Source of the DNA: Gemmatimonadaceae bacterium
Lineage (GTDB): Bacteria > Latescibacterota > UBA2968 > UBA8231
Assembly: GCA_002726335.1 (NCBI GenBank)
Contig: PBSR01000214.1
Coordinates: 6,741-70,740 of the forward strand
Direction: 5' to 3'
DNA: 64,000 nt
Shown here: one piece after another, positions 32,483 through 41,907 of the stretch
How the letters are laid out: the number at the start of each line of letters is the position of its first letter
Numbering within the stretch: the stretch's first letter is position 1
Translations under genes and position numbers: made by a program
The notes under the pieces: model-generated
What the model was told of the DNA's origin: nothing
Seen by the model: only the letters and a program-made list of their open reading frames with translations
The model's database searches: none

Positions 32483-33990
32483 CGGCGGCTGATGCGGATA
32501 CTGGCGATGCCGATGCCGACGACGAGCAGGACGAGAATGCCGATGAGGATGACGTTGCCGGCGATGTTGGAGCTGGCGCCTACGTGGATCGTCAGGTTCT
32601 TCTCCAGCGACTCCACGTTCTCGTTGCCCACCTGGCCCTGGGCCTCGACACCGAGTTCATAGTTTCCCACAGCGATGTCCACCGGTGGCCGGGCGGTGAT
32701 GTCTATGGGAGCCCGCTCCTCCGGATCCAGGCGCTTGATCAGCAGGGGAACCACCTCCTCCTGCCACTGGTAGGGCAGATCGAGAGCGGCCTTGATGTTC
32801 TGCACCGGTACAGACCCGCGGTTGAGGAACTCGACGCGGATAGCCAGCTCCTCGCCCACCTGAATCTCGCGGTAGGTGTTGGAAACCAGCACCTCCAGCT
32901 TGCCGATCCCCTTGGGAATCAGCTCGAGCTTGACGAAGTTGGCCACGAGTGCCTTGACACGTTCCTCGGGCACGGCCGCGTCGCCGAATTCGGCCTGCAG
33001 GGCGTTGATCCTGGCATACTCCCGAGGCTCGGCGACGAGAGCGAAGAAGGTCCGCGTGCGGCCGACGAATTGACGGTCCAGCTTCTCCGGGATCTCCAAC
33101 TGCAGGGACAGGGTGTCCTTCGACTTGTTCTCGTCGAACTTCACCTGGTTCACTTTGGCGCCCTGGTCGACGAAGGAATAGTCGATCCGGCGGGGCAGAC
33201 CGACCACAGCCAGGCCGAAGCTGCGTTCCTCGTCGGACAGGCGTTCCACTGTCAGATCGAAGCGTACTGTCTGCTGCAGCTCACCCGTCTGTGAAAACTG
33301 CGCCGAGTTGATGCTGGGCAAGGTCGCCTGTCCACCCTTGCGCAGGATGACGGGAATGCTCTCCTCCTCGACATCGAGATAGCTGAGCACGATGGCGACA
33401 CCATCCTCGTCGGACAAGAGGCGGTAGGTGATCGTGCGAAGTTCGCCGACCTCGAGAGCGGCGATGCGGCTTTCGTACGGCTCGCCGACGACGGGTCCAT
33501 TGCGCACCGACACGAAGATGTTCTCCACGCGCAGCAGGGCCTGCAGATCCTGTTCGGTCAACGATGGGTCGACGACCATGGCGTCGCGCACGTCGGAGGC
33601 GTTCTCCAACGTGATATCGACCATGCTCTTGCCGTCCTTGCTCTTGTACTTGCGGGCGTCACGCACAACGATACGCGTGGCGTTCTTCAACAGATCGAGG
33701 GCAGTCTCTTCCAGCAGGATTTCGGCCTCTTCCAGCTGCAGACGGGCCTCTTCGTAGCTGTTCTTGGTGGCGTTGAAGGTCTGCAGGGTGACGAAACCAT
33801 CCTCGTACAGAGACTGTGTCGTCTGCAATTCGTCACGCGCGGTCTCGAGACTTTGCTCAGCCCGCACGAGGCCCTCCTGACGTTCTTGCAGCTGCAGCTT
33901 GTCGAGTTGCTGCTGCCGCGTCAGCGGTTGTCCCCAGGCGGCGATGGCACACAGCAGCACCAGCAATTGGAGGAGTCGACGGTCCATCAT
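32479..33990 (-). CDS. Membrane-anchored exported protein with coiled coil, paralogue 2
   Basis: 503 residues with the same plan as its neighbour. It has a signal peptide (LLQLLVLLCAIAAWGQ), a coiled coil (about 25-105, with repeated Gln/Glu/Leu) and KYKSKDGKSMVDITLENAS opening the beta region. A NEW3-like stretch (EIQVGEELAIRVEFLNRGSVPVQNI) follows, with a C-terminal membrane helix (VILIGILVLLVVGIGIASI) ending RISRR. Shared phrases with the paralogue include LPSINSAQFSQ and IPEKL.RQFV. The start overlaps the stop of the TolC-family gene by four bases, so all three are co-translated. Function unknown; likely partners in an envelope or export complex. Confidence 0.82.
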   Translation of the reverse strand: MMDRRLLQLLVLLCAIAAWGQPLTRQQQLDKLQLQERQEGLVRAEQSLETARDELQTTQSLYEDGFVTLQTFNATKNSYEEARLQLEEAEILLEETALDLLKNATRIVVRDARKYKSKDGKSMVDITLENASDVRDAMVVDPSLTEQDLQALLRVENIFVSVRNGPVVGEPYESRIAALEVGELRTITYRLLSDEDGVAIVLSYLDVEEESIPVILRKGGQATLPSINSAQFSQTGELQQTVRFDLTVERLSDEERSFGLAVVGLPRRIDYSFVDQGAKVNQVKFDENKSKDTLSLQLEIPEKLDRQFVGRTRTFFALVAEPREYARINALQAEFGDAAVPEERVKALVANFVKLELIPKGIGKLEVLVSNTYREIQVGEELAIRVEFLNRGSVPVQNIKAALDLPYQWQEEVVPLLIKRLDPEERAPIDITARPPVDIAVGNYELGVEAQGQVGNENVESLEKNLTIHVGASSNIAGNVILIGILVLLVVGIGIASIRISRR

Positions 33991-35351
33991 TCGAGATATC
34001 CCATCTGCCGTCGCAGCTGAGCCTGGCTCGAGATGTAAATCTCCTGGTTGCGGAACAACGCGTCCTGGGCACTGAAGAACTGCGTACGGACCTGTTCGAG
34101 CTGGGCATCGTTTCCCTGCCCCACATCGCGCAGCTTCTGGGCGATCTCGAGTCGCCGCCTGACGATGCGGACGCTCTGCTCCTGCAACTCCAGGTTTTCA
34201 CCGGCTTCGAGCATCGCCTGGTAGGATTGCCGTACCTGCAGCTCTACACCGGCGCGCAGGTCGCGTAACTGGGTCTGCAGGCGTCTCAGCCGGGCGCGCT
34301 CCAGGGCTTCACGGCCCAGTCGTGCTCCCCCCTCGAAAATCGGGATGCGCGCCTGCACACGCGCCGACCAGGTCGCCTCGTCGGACCCATCGGGCGTCTC
34401 CTGCTCGCTGAGGGCGAGACCGGTCTCCATGTTGACCCCCCAGGTGCTGCCCTCGCGGTCCATCGAAACCCCGGCACGGCGGCGTCCGTCTTCAAGACCG
34501 GCATCGACGGCCAGATCGGGAGCGTACTCCCAGCCGATTTCGCGCAGGATCCGCCGCTGCTCGTCGACGAGCTGCTCGTTGAGGGAGATCTGGACGTTGC
34601 GGCCGACGGCGACACGCACCGCTTCTTCCTCCTCGACCTGGAACACGGCCAAGGATCCCCTGGGGTGCGGCCCGGATCCGATGGGCTGGCCGATCAGTCG
34701 CATCAGCTCCATCTTGTTGCGCAACTGCTTCCGGATGATCCCGTTGATGGCGAGCTCTTCCTCGAGCACGTTCAACTCGGCGAGCAGCTTGTCTTCCTCG
34801 GATGCCATCTGTCTGTCGTAGCGCGCCACCTGGCGTGCGAGCAGAACCTCGAAGGCAGCCTTGGACGTTCGGCGCAAGGCGATCTGCTGATCCTGCAGCA
34901 GGATCAGATGGAACACCTCCCAGACACGGGAGATGATTTCGTAGACCTTGTCCTGGTAGTCAAAGACGGCGTTGCGCAGATCGCTGCGCAGGGCGATCTC
35001 GGAGGCGGCGTCGGGGCCGAACTCGAACAGGCGCTGCTGCAGCAGCAGTTCGCTGCCCAGGTTGTCCTGGGTGTCGCCGAGACGCTCGGTACGCAGGGCG
35101 TCGTAGGAGGCGGTGAGCTGCACGTTGGGCATGAGCCGCGAACGTACAACGACGCGGTCTCCCTCCACTTCCTCGACGCGCTCGCGGGCCTGGATCAGCT
35201 CTCGATTGCGTGACATGGCTGTGTCGAGGCAGCGCTGCAGGTCGAGACTGTCCGTCTCCGCCATGGACTCGGACTCGGCGCCGACCAGTGTGGCTGCCGC
35301 GAGGAAAGACACAGGGATGAGGGTTGTCAGGCGCTTCTTCGAAGCAGCCAA
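33987..35351 (-). CDS. TolC-family outer-membrane efflux protein
   Basis: About 454 residues. The mature part starts DSLDLQRCLDTAMSRNRELIQARERV and shows the duplicated OEP architecture: long helices, then SRLMPNVQLTASYD-type strands in the first repeat and ATWSARVQARIPIFEGGARLGREALERARLR in the second. These trimers form the outer-membrane duct of tripartite exporters. No ATG precedes a signal peptide. TTG 35351 would give MAASKKRLTTLIPVSFLAAATLVGA, a good signal sequence, so I use it, but TTG 35360 or 35369 are possible. It is the first gene of a three-gene minus unit and is divergent from an ABC-2 exporter. Confidence 0.88.
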   Translation of the reverse strand: MAASKKRLTTLIPVSFLAAATLVGAESESMAETDSLDLQRCLDTAMSRNRELIQARERVEEVEGDRVVVRSRLMPNVQLTASYDALRTERLGDTQDNLGSELLLQQRLFEFGPDAASEIALRSDLRNAVFDYQDKVYEIISRVWEVFHLILLQDQQIALRRTSKAAFEVLLARQVARYDRQMASEEDKLLAELNVLEEELAINGIIRKQLRNKMELMRLIGQPIGSGPHPRGSLAVFQVEEEEAVRVAVGRNVQISLNEQLVDEQRRILREIGWEYAPDLAVDAGLEDGRRRAGVSMDREGSTWGVNMETGLALSEQETPDGSDEATWSARVQARIPIFEGGARLGREALERARLRRLQTQLRDLRAGVELQVRQSYQAMLEAGENLELQEQSVRIVRRRLEIAQKLRDVGQGNDAQLEQVRTQFFSAQDALFRNQEIYISSQAQLRRQMGYLE

Positions 35352-35561
35352 AGTCAGCAAAATCAACAAGTTCCGGTATGTGAGTGGTGTCGAAGGAAAA
35401 AAACCGGCGCAGGTGGACCATGTCAAGAGAGCTTGCACCCGCCTCTGCAGGCAAACCGTCGCGGTCGGCCTGTATCCGAGGAACCTTCTTGACACAGGCC
35501 ATGTTTCACCGCCACCGTTACCGGTGAGAGACCCCGAACCGACCCCTATGGAGGCCGTCCC

Positions 35562-36284
35562 ATGCTCGAGATCCTCGACATGTCCAAGCACTACGGCGAT
35601 GTGCACGCCGTCAACAATCTTACCCTGACGATCGAACCGGGTGAGATCTTTACCATGCTCGGCGCCAACGGCGCCGGCAAGACGACGACGCTCATGGTCT
35701 CGCTGGGGTTCACCGAGCCCACCAACGGCACGGTGAAGATCTGCGGCATCGACGTCACCAGGGATCCTCTCGAGGCCAAGAAGCATGTGGCCTACGTCTC
35801 GGAAAACGTCATGCTCTACGGCAACTTCACGGCTCGGCAGAATCTCGAATTCTTCACCAAGCTTGGGGGCCGCAAGGACGTGACGGACGCCGAGTACGAA
35901 AACGTCATGGATCGCGTCGGTCTGCAGCGTGACGCCTTCGAGCGCCGCGTGAAGGGCTTCTCAAAAGGTATGCGGCAGAAGCTGGGAATCGCCATCGCCA
36001 TCATGAAGAACGCCGAGGTCATCCTCCTCGACGAGCCCACCTCCGGTCTCGATCCCAAGTCCGGGGCCGAGTTCCTGCAATTGCTGCAGGACCTGCGCGA
36101 GGAGAAAAAGGCGATCTGGATGACGACGCACGACATCTTCCGCGCCAAGCAGATCGCCGACCGCGTGGGGATCATGGTGGCCGGCGACCTGGTGAAGACG
36201 TTCACGCGGGATGAACTCGAACAAGCCGATCTCGAGGCCGTCTACGTCGAATATGTGAGCCAGCCCGCCGAGCAGGCTGCCTGA
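35562..36284 (+). CDS. ABC transporter ATP-binding protein
   Basis: 240 residues with all nucleotide-binding motifs: GANGAGKTTT (Walker A), FSKGMRQKLG (signature, in the form common to ABC-2/NatA-type exporters), VILLDEPTSGLDP (Walker B and D-loop) and TTHD (switch His). It energises the two permeases encoded next. The 210 bp between it and the divergent TolC-family gene contains TTGACA on both strands, but I cannot match convincing -10 elements. ATG 35562 follows GGAGG at a spacing of about eight. Confidence 0.95.
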   Translation: MLEILDMSKHYGDVHAVNNLTLTIEPGEIFTMLGANGAGKTTTLMVSLGFTEPTNGTVKICGIDVTRDPLEAKKHVAYVSENVMLYGNFTARQNLEFFTKLGGRKDVTDAEYENVMDRVGLQRDAFERRVKGFSKGMRQKLGIAIAIMKNAEVILLDEPTSGLDPKSGAEFLQLLQDLREEKKAIWMTTHDIFRAKQIADRVGIMVAGDLVKTFTRDELEQADLEAVYVEYVSQPAEQAA

Positions 36285-36366
36285 GGTCCGCCGCCGGGCA
36301 CGTCGTGGCGTGTGCTCCATCGAGGCTCTCAGCCTGCTCTACTTTCAGTGATCCAGGGATAGAACA

Positions 36367-37752
36367 TTGCTGCTGCGACTGATCCGCAAGGAGATCCTCA
36401 ACAATATCCTGAGTTTCCGTTTCGCTGTGACGTACGGACTGCTCTTCGTCCTCGTCCTCGTCGCCGTGTTCCTCATGGGCAACGAGCACCGGGACCGGAT
36501 GGAGCGATACACGAAAGAGGAGGCACGTTTCCGCGACCGGCTCGCGGAACTGTCGGCCATGCCGGATCCGGGCAAGCAGTTTCAGGCGGTGCGGCAGGAG
36601 GATTTCTCCGGCCTGCGCCGACCGGCCACCCTGGCCGTGCTCGCCCGCGGCCTGGAGGGCAGCCTGCCCACCCGTGTGTCCTCGCAGAATCGTTTCATCA
36701 TGCGCAGCTCTGACGATCGTCTCGGACGCAATATCCTGTTCGATGTATTTCAGGCGCCCGACTTCGCCTACGTCGTCAACATCGTCATCAGCCTCCTGGC
36801 ACTGCTGTTTGTGTTCGACTCGGTGTGTGGCGAAAAGGAACAGGGTACGCTGAAGTTGCTGATGTCGAATTCGGTTCCGCGTGACACCGTCCTGCTGGCC
36901 AAGTGGGTGGGTGGGTATCTGTCCATTGCAGCACCCTTTGCCGTCGCCGTCGTCGCCGGATACCTGTACCTGTCGATGTCGGGGGCCATCGAGCTGGACG
37001 GCGACGACGCCACCCGTTTCGCCGTGATTCTCGGTGTGTCGTTCCTCTACATCTCGGCGTTCTTCAGCCTCGGACTGATGATCTCCACCATCACGCACAG
37101 GGCGGCCACGGCGCTGCTGGTGTCCCTGCTGGTGTGGATCGGCTGGATCCTCGTCGTGCCCAACCTGGCGCCCATCGTCGCCCGGCTGACAGCGCCGGTG
37201 CCACCCCGACAGGTGATCGATTCCGAGCAACGCGCCATCGAGCGCGAGGCGCAACTGTTGCAGGAGGCAATCCGTAAACGCAAGGTCTACGGCGACGCCG
37301 AGGAGAGTGAACGTATCCAGCAGGAGGCGGAGCAGCGCAAGCGGAAGCTGGAGGATTTCTACAAGGATCGTATGTCGAGTCAGATCTCCCTCAGTCAGAA
37401 TCTGGCGCGCCTGTCACCCTCAGCCAGCTATCTGTTCGCCGTGACCCGTCTGTCCGGCACAGGCCCCTCCCTGTTTGCGCATTTTTCGGCCGCTGTCGAG
37501 CGCTTCCAGGAGGGTCACCGAGAGCTCGAGATGAGAGCCTACCGGGATGGCTCGATCACCTTCACGCGGGAGGGACCGCAAGTCCCGGGAGGCTGGTTCG
37601 ACGCCGATGCCGTGCCGCGTCTGCAGGTCTTCCGCGAGGGTGCCACCGAAGCCTTCGATGCCGCCCTTTTCGACATCCTCCTGCTCACTGTTTTCAACGT
37701 CCTGTTTTTTATGCTGTCGTACGTGTTCTTCCTGCGCTACGACGTCACGTGA
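36367..37752 (+). CDS. ABC-2 type permease with large extracytoplasmic domain (DUF3526-type), 1
   Basis: 461 residues. Membrane helix 1 (about 18-38) is followed by a ~110-residue hydrophilic loop, then a cluster of helices (FAYVVNIVISLLALLFVF; YLSIAAPFAVAVVAGYLYL; FAVILGVSFLYISAFFSLGLM; LLVSLLVWIGWILVVPNL). A second long soluble coiled-coil-prone region rich in Glu/Arg/Gln precedes a last helix (LLTVFNVLFFMLSYVFFL). EKEQGTLKLLMSNSVPRDTVLLAKWVGGYL is the typical ABC-2 coupling region. TTG 36367 is the likely start, with AGGGAT upstream. A paralogue follows. Confidence 0.88.
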   Translation: MLLRLIRKEILNNILSFRFAVTYGLLFVLVLVAVFLMGNEHRDRMERYTKEEARFRDRLAELSAMPDPGKQFQAVRQEDFSGLRRPATLAVLARGLEGSLPTRVSSQNRFIMRSSDDRLGRNILFDVFQAPDFAYVVNIVISLLALLFVFDSVCGEKEQGTLKLLMSNSVPRDTVLLAKWVGGYLSIAAPFAVAVVAGYLYLSMSGAIELDGDDATRFAVILGVSFLYISAFFSLGLMISTITHRAATALLVSLLVWIGWILVVPNLAPIVARLTAPVPPRQVIDSEQRAIEREAQLLQEAIRKRKVYGDAEESERIQQEAEQRKRKLEDFYKDRMSSQISLSQNLARLSPSASYLFAVTRLSGTGPSLFAHFSAAVERFQEGHRELEMRAYRDGSITFTREGPQVPGGWFDADAVPRLQVFREGATEAFDAALFDILLLTVFNVLFFMLSYVFFLRYDVT

Positions 37753-37799
37753 CCGCGGAGAGACACACAATGCCTGCCGTTCTCTCAGTTCTGTGCACG

Positions 37800-37829
37800 G
37801 AAGCGGGATCTCGCCGGAGCGCCCGCTTC
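37800..37829. repeat. Inverted repeat between the two permease genes
   Basis: GAAGCGGG and CCCGCTTC form a perfect 8-bp inverted repeat with a 14-base loop in the 113-bp gap between the permeases. No T-tract follows, so it is more likely an RNA processing or stability element, or a weak attenuator, than a full terminator. Confidence 0.4.
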
Positions 37830-37865
37830 GACGTTACCTAGAGCCTCAGGGCACAAAACCCAGAT

Positions 37866-39290
37866 ATGCTGCTGCACATCGTCCGCAAAGAACTGCTCGA
37901 CCAGCTGCTCTCCCTGCGCTTTGCCATCGCCTGCGGGGTATGCCTGCTCGTGTTTCTGTTGAGTTCCATCGTCCTTACCCGGGACTACCGCGAGGCGATG
38001 TCGACCTACAACATGAACAAGGTCATGCACCGCAACGAACTGCAGCAACGGACGCAAATCTGGAGCCTGTCTCAGGGAGTCACCGTCGACCGGCCGTTGA
38101 ACCTGATGAACACCCTCGTTCGCGGTCTCTCGAAGGAGCTGACGGAGAGCGTGCGGGTGCAGCCCGGAAATCGACTCGACTTTCCCGAGGGGTGGGAGCA
38201 GAACCCGGTGTTGCCCCTGTTTCCGGCGGTGGACTTCGTCTTCATCGTCGGCATCATCATGAGCCTGCTGGCCCTGGCCTTCAGCTACGATGCGGTCTCA
38301 GGTGAAGCCGAGACAGGTGTGTTGAAACTGCTGATGTCGTACTCCGCGCCGCGCGATGTGGTTCTTCTGGGCAAGTGGATCGGCGGCTACCTGGCGCTGA
38401 TCGCCCCCTTCGTTGTCTCCTTCGTTCTGGCCCTCATCCTCTCGCTGCTGTTTCCCGAAGTGCAGCCCAACACCGACAGTTTACTGGCCATCGTCGCCCT
38501 TCTCGTCCTCGCTCTGATGTACCTCGCCGCCATCTACAGCCTGGGTCTGTTTGTCTCCTGCCGGACCCGTCTGGCCTCCACGTCGATCACCGTTCTGGTG
38601 CTCGTGTGGGTGGCCCTGATCCTCGCCATTCCGAACATGGCCCCGTACGCCGTCGGCCAGTTCGTTTCGATTCCTTCGCGGGACGAGGTGGACCGGGAGA
38701 AGCAGGCCATGCAGCGGGAACTGAGCGACAGGTTCCAGCAGATCGTCAAGCAGGAACAGGAACGCCTGGGTACCGAGGACATCTGGCAGGACGAAGGGTT
38801 TCAGGAGCTTCAGCGCGAGATGCGCGAGGACTTCGAGGCGGAGGTCCAGAAGATCGAAGACAGTTTCCTGACCCAGGTCAACGCGCAGACTCGACTGTCC
38901 GGCATCGTTGCGCGAGTTTCGCCGCTGACGTCCTTCAACATGGCCGCCTTTGATCTGGCCGGCGCCGGCATCGCCCAGGAAGAGGCCTACATTGAGGCGT
39001 TGAAAGCATTCAGCGGCTCCTGGCAGGAATACAGTGAGGAGAAGCAGAAAGCGTGGCGCGAGTTTCTGGAGCGTCAGCGATCCGGTGACGGGAGTGTCTC
39101 CATCAACTCAGGGGACATGGCGCAGTTCAATAATCTCGATCTGAGCGACGCACCGCGCTTCGGTTTTGCCCCCATGCCCGTGGGTGAGCGGCTGTCTGAG
39201 GTCTACGGCGACCTCCTGCTGCTGGGGCTGTGGAACGTCGCCTTCTTCATGCTCGCCTATCTGTCTTTCCTGAGATATCCCGTGGAGTAG
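37866..39290 (+). CDS. ABC-2 type permease (DUF3526-type), 2
   Basis: 474 residues, paralogous to the preceding permease: LLHIVRKELLDQLLSLRFAIACG matches LLRLIRKEILNNILSFRFAVTYG. The ABC-2 coupling segment GEAETGVLKLLMSYSAPRDVVLLGKWIGGYL aligns directly. Helices occur near 18-38, 125-145, 175-197, 210-235, 240-262 and at the C-terminus (LLLLGLWNVAFFMLAYLSFL), with two large soluble loops. With the ATPase and first permease it would form a heterodimeric exporter. ATG 37866 is 113 bp after the first permease. Confidence 0.88.
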   Translation: MLLHIVRKELLDQLLSLRFAIACGVCLLVFLLSSIVLTRDYREAMSTYNMNKVMHRNELQQRTQIWSLSQGVTVDRPLNLMNTLVRGLSKELTESVRVQPGNRLDFPEGWEQNPVLPLFPAVDFVFIVGIIMSLLALAFSYDAVSGEAETGVLKLLMSYSAPRDVVLLGKWIGGYLALIAPFVVSFVLALILSLLFPEVQPNTDSLLAIVALLVLALMYLAAIYSLGLFVSCRTRLASTSITVLVLVWVALILAIPNMAPYAVGQFVSIPSRDEVDREKQAMQRELSDRFQQIVKQEQERLGTEDIWQDEGFQELQREMREDFEAEVQKIEDSFLTQVNAQTRLSGIVARVSPLTSFNMAAFDLAGAGIAQEEAYIEALKAFSGSWQEYSEEKQKAWREFLERQRSGDGSVSINSGDMAQFNNLDLSDAPRFGFAPMPVGERLSEVYGDLLLLGLWNVAFFMLAYLSFLRYPVE

Positions 39291-39383
39291 CCGGTTCTCC
39301 CGCTGTTCCGGGGTAGCGGCTAAGCCTATATTCTATAGCTTCTTACCCATCCGCTTACCTCCGGCACGCGTCCAAAAAAACTC

Positions 39384-41885
39384 ATGGGAAAATCCCTCAG
39401 CGACGGACTGGCGCGGCTCCAGAACGAGAGCCGCATTCCGGCCACCACCTGGCGGCAGTGGTGCAATCTGCTCGAAATGCACCCCGATGACGCGATCGAT
39501 GTGTGGGAGGAGATCTGCCACCCCATCATGATCGCCAACCGCAAAGTGCCGGAGATTCCCTACATCCTGCAGTTGCGGTCCGGTCGTCCGGAGCTCGACA
39601 TCTATGAGTTCAAGGACGAGTGCGCCAAGGTCCTTCACTTCATCACTTTCCTGTTCAACCTCGAAGACGAGCGCCTGACCAAGGGGAAAATCAAGAGCGC
39701 GTTGCTCAAGCTGTACAAGGGCGTCGCCACCCGGCTGCCCGCAACGACAAGGCAGAGCGCACACATCGAGCGCTATCTGGCCGATGTCTGTGCCCTGGTC
39801 ATCATAGCCAAGGTCGTAAAGGGCGAGAGCATCTCCCTCACTGGCGTGCTCAAGCCCGTCGTCGATGGCAAGGCCACCATCTCTCAGGTGGCAAGACTGG
39901 CGTTGAAGGCCCTCGGAGACGAGGACTATGCCACTGCTGTTCGCCAATTCCTGCACGATCCGTTCATCGATCCGACGGCCACTCCCCTGGAGGCCGGGAA
40001 CGGTATCGACGACGACGACGATGATGATGACGACGACGATGACAATCCCATCGACGTCTCCCTGCTGAAGTTCAAGACGGCACTGCACGCCATCTATGAA
40101 GCCGAGGCTGGGGCTCCGACTTCCGCCGACAACGGCGAGGAGGGCGAGGAGGCGTCAGACGAGGACGAGGATGGGGGGGACGAAGCGCTGCAAGAGCGGC
40201 TCAAGGTGGCCGCCGTCTTCGATCCTATGCGTGCGGCCATTCCATCGATGGAAGAGGCACAGAATATCGCCCGGCGCCTGGAGGCGGCCCGGAACGCCGG
40301 CAAGAATCGCCCCACTCTGGCGGCCAGAGCCGCTCCGGCGGCGCCGGCTGCCGGAGGCGGTGGAGGCGGTGGCGGGGCCAAGAGTGGAGGCGGTGGTGGT
40401 GGTGGTGGTGGTGGTGGGGCCAAGAATGGCGGCGGAGCCACCGTCATCAAGGGGGGCGGTGCTGCCGCTGGCGGTGAGGGTGCGCCAGCCACGGGCCCTA
40501 CCTCTTCGCCGGGGCCACGTAAAGACGGCGGTGAATCAGCCCGTGTCGACATGGCCAAGGCGGGGGACGTCGAGATCGAGCCCACCGACTTCGTCGATGT
40601 CGCCGAGGTCAGCTTTCCAGAGTTCAGCGAACGAGCCAAGCAGGTCTGTGCCCAGTTGGCGACGGTGGAGAAGCTCGATCAGAGCGTGTGGAGTCTGTTT
40701 GTCGACCCCTCCGCCACTATCGATGTACAGCTACTGGCGCGGACCCTGGCAAAAGAGAACACAGACACTTTCAAAGCGTACAACGCCATCCGTATGGCGG
40801 CACAGTACCTGCCGTTGAAGAATCTCCTGTCGGTTCCCGACAAGGCCCTGCAGAAAGAGCGCAACTTCATGCTCGAGGCGACGGGGCTGCTCAATACGGT
40901 GAACAACTCCAACCGGGAGTTGCAGCCCGACGCCCGGCCCATGGCGCCGCTGGCGAAGGTTCTCGATCACGCGGCCGGGGCCCTCGTGCGTCTGGAAGCC
41001 CTGCGGGTCAACACGAAGATGGGCGAGGACCACGGCGAGCAATACTCGCGTGAGGCCACCACGGTCTATTACGAAGGGGCGCTACGGCAGGTCACGGATC
41101 TGACAGACCGTGACATCCTGAATCAGGCGCGAGAGAAGGCCGACGTCGACACGGTGGCCATGTTGGGCTCCTTCGAGGCTGCCTCTCTGGTTGAGCACAT
41201 CCACGAACGCAGCCGCGAGTATGTCAAAGGGCTGGTCGATGGTGGCCACGCCGGATCGGTCGATACCCTCAAGGCCTATTTCTCCGAACAGCCACTGGCA
41301 TTCGACGACGTGGAAGCCAGCAGTGAAAGTACCGAAGTCCCCCCGGACCTGCTCAAATCAGGCGAGCTGGGTGATATTTTCGACGCCGCCGCCAAGTACG
41401 TGTGCAACCAGGCGTGGGCGGTGATGGAGGCGGCGCACGGCCCCGAGAAGGTGGTTCCGGAGATTATCAACAATCTGCGCGAGTTGATGGTGAGTTGCTT
41501 CAAGTTTCAACCTGAGCGCCGACGTCACCAGGACAATCCCCGCCTGGCCCTGACCGTGATCAGTCTCGACAAGGTGGCGGGCAACGCCAACCTGAAGGAC
41601 CTCTATGTGCGAGTCGACGACGCCGGCCAACTGCATTATGTGGCAGACTTCGAGGATGGCACCTGGGTCGACCTGTTTCAGCTGATCGAGTACAAACCAC
41701 AACGGCTGGCGTCGGCCGCAAGGAAGAAGTCCGAGGAAGAGGACACGGAGGCGCTGCAGACGGGGCGCAAGTACCTGGCTACAGTCGGGCGTGCCAACAA
41801 GCTCTTCGGCGAGTCGCCGGCGCCGGTCATCAACGGCTGTTTCCGTGGCGACGACGGTGAGACGAAGATTTTCGACGCATTCTGA
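39384..41885 (+). CDS. Orphan 833-residue protein with poly-Asp and poly-Gly tracts
   Basis: A soluble protein of no recognised family. An N-terminal helical domain (1-~205) is followed by twelve Asp in a row (209-220), an acidic linker, and a second helical piece. Ala/Pro-rich sequence with runs of 8 and about 11 Gly follows (roughly 324-345), then a Gly/Pro/Ser linker and a large mostly helical C-terminal domain (about 395-833). The latter has segments such as TFKAYNAIRMAAQYLPLKNLL and QLHYVADFEDGTWVDLFQLIEYKP. The layout is two folded parts joined by a disordered hinge. ATG 39384 is the first in frame; the TATATT/TATAGC stretch at 39333-39344 may be a promoter element. It stands alone between the exporter genes and an oxidoreductase. 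Confidence 0.8.
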   Translation: MGKSLSDGLARLQNESRIPATTWRQWCNLLEMHPDDAIDVWEEICHPIMIANRKVPEIPYILQLRSGRPELDIYEFKDECAKVLHFITFLFNLEDERLTKGKIKSALLKLYKGVATRLPATTRQSAHIERYLADVCALVIIAKVVKGESISLTGVLKPVVDGKATISQVARLALKALGDEDYATAVRQFLHDPFIDPTATPLEAGNGIDDDDDDDDDDDDNPIDVSLLKFKTALHAIYEAEAGAPTSADNGEEGEEASDEDEDGGDEALQERLKVAAVFDPMRAAIPSMEEAQNIARRLEAARNAGKNRPTLAARAAPAAPAAGGGGGGGGAKSGGGGGGGGGGGAKNGGGATVIKGGGAAAGGEGAPATGPTSSPGPRKDGGESARVDMAKAGDVEIEPTDFVDVAEVSFPEFSERAKQVCAQLATVEKLDQSVWSLFVDPSATIDVQLLARTLAKENTDTFKAYNAIRMAAQYLPLKNLLSVPDKALQKERNFMLEATGLLNTVNNSNRELQPDARPMAPLAKVLDHAAGALVRLEALRVNTKMGEDHGEQYSREATTVYYEGALRQVTDLTDRDILNQAREKADVDTVAMLGSFEAASLVEHIHERSREYVKGLVDGGHAGSVDTLKAYFSEQPLAFDDVEASSESTEVPPDLLKSGELGDIFDAAAKYVCNQAWAVMEAAHGPEKVVPEIINNLRELMVSCFKFQPERRRHQDNPRLALTVISLDKVAGNANLKDLYVRVDDAGQLHYVADFEDGTWVDLFQLIEYKPQRLASAARKKSEEEDTEALQTGRKYLATVGRANKLFGESPAPVINGCFRGDDGETKIFDAF
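40008..40043 (+). repeat. GAC/GAT repeat encoding twelve Asp
   Basis: Twelve consecutive Asp codons with mixed GAC and GAT, inside the 833-residue protein. Mixed codon use suggests selection for an acidic tract rather than a very recent slippage event. Confidence 0.9.
40353..40418 (+). repeat. Gly-codon repeats including (GGT)8
   Basis: Two Gly runs flank Ala-Lys-Ser. The first (40353-40376) mixes GGA, GGC, GGT and GGG; the second (40386-40418) contains a pure (GGT)8 microsatellite at 40392-40415. The pure block is prone to slippage, so linker length may vary between strains while staying in frame. Confidence 0.9.
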
Positions 41886-41907
41886 TCCGAAGGAGAGGCA
41901 TTTCTGT

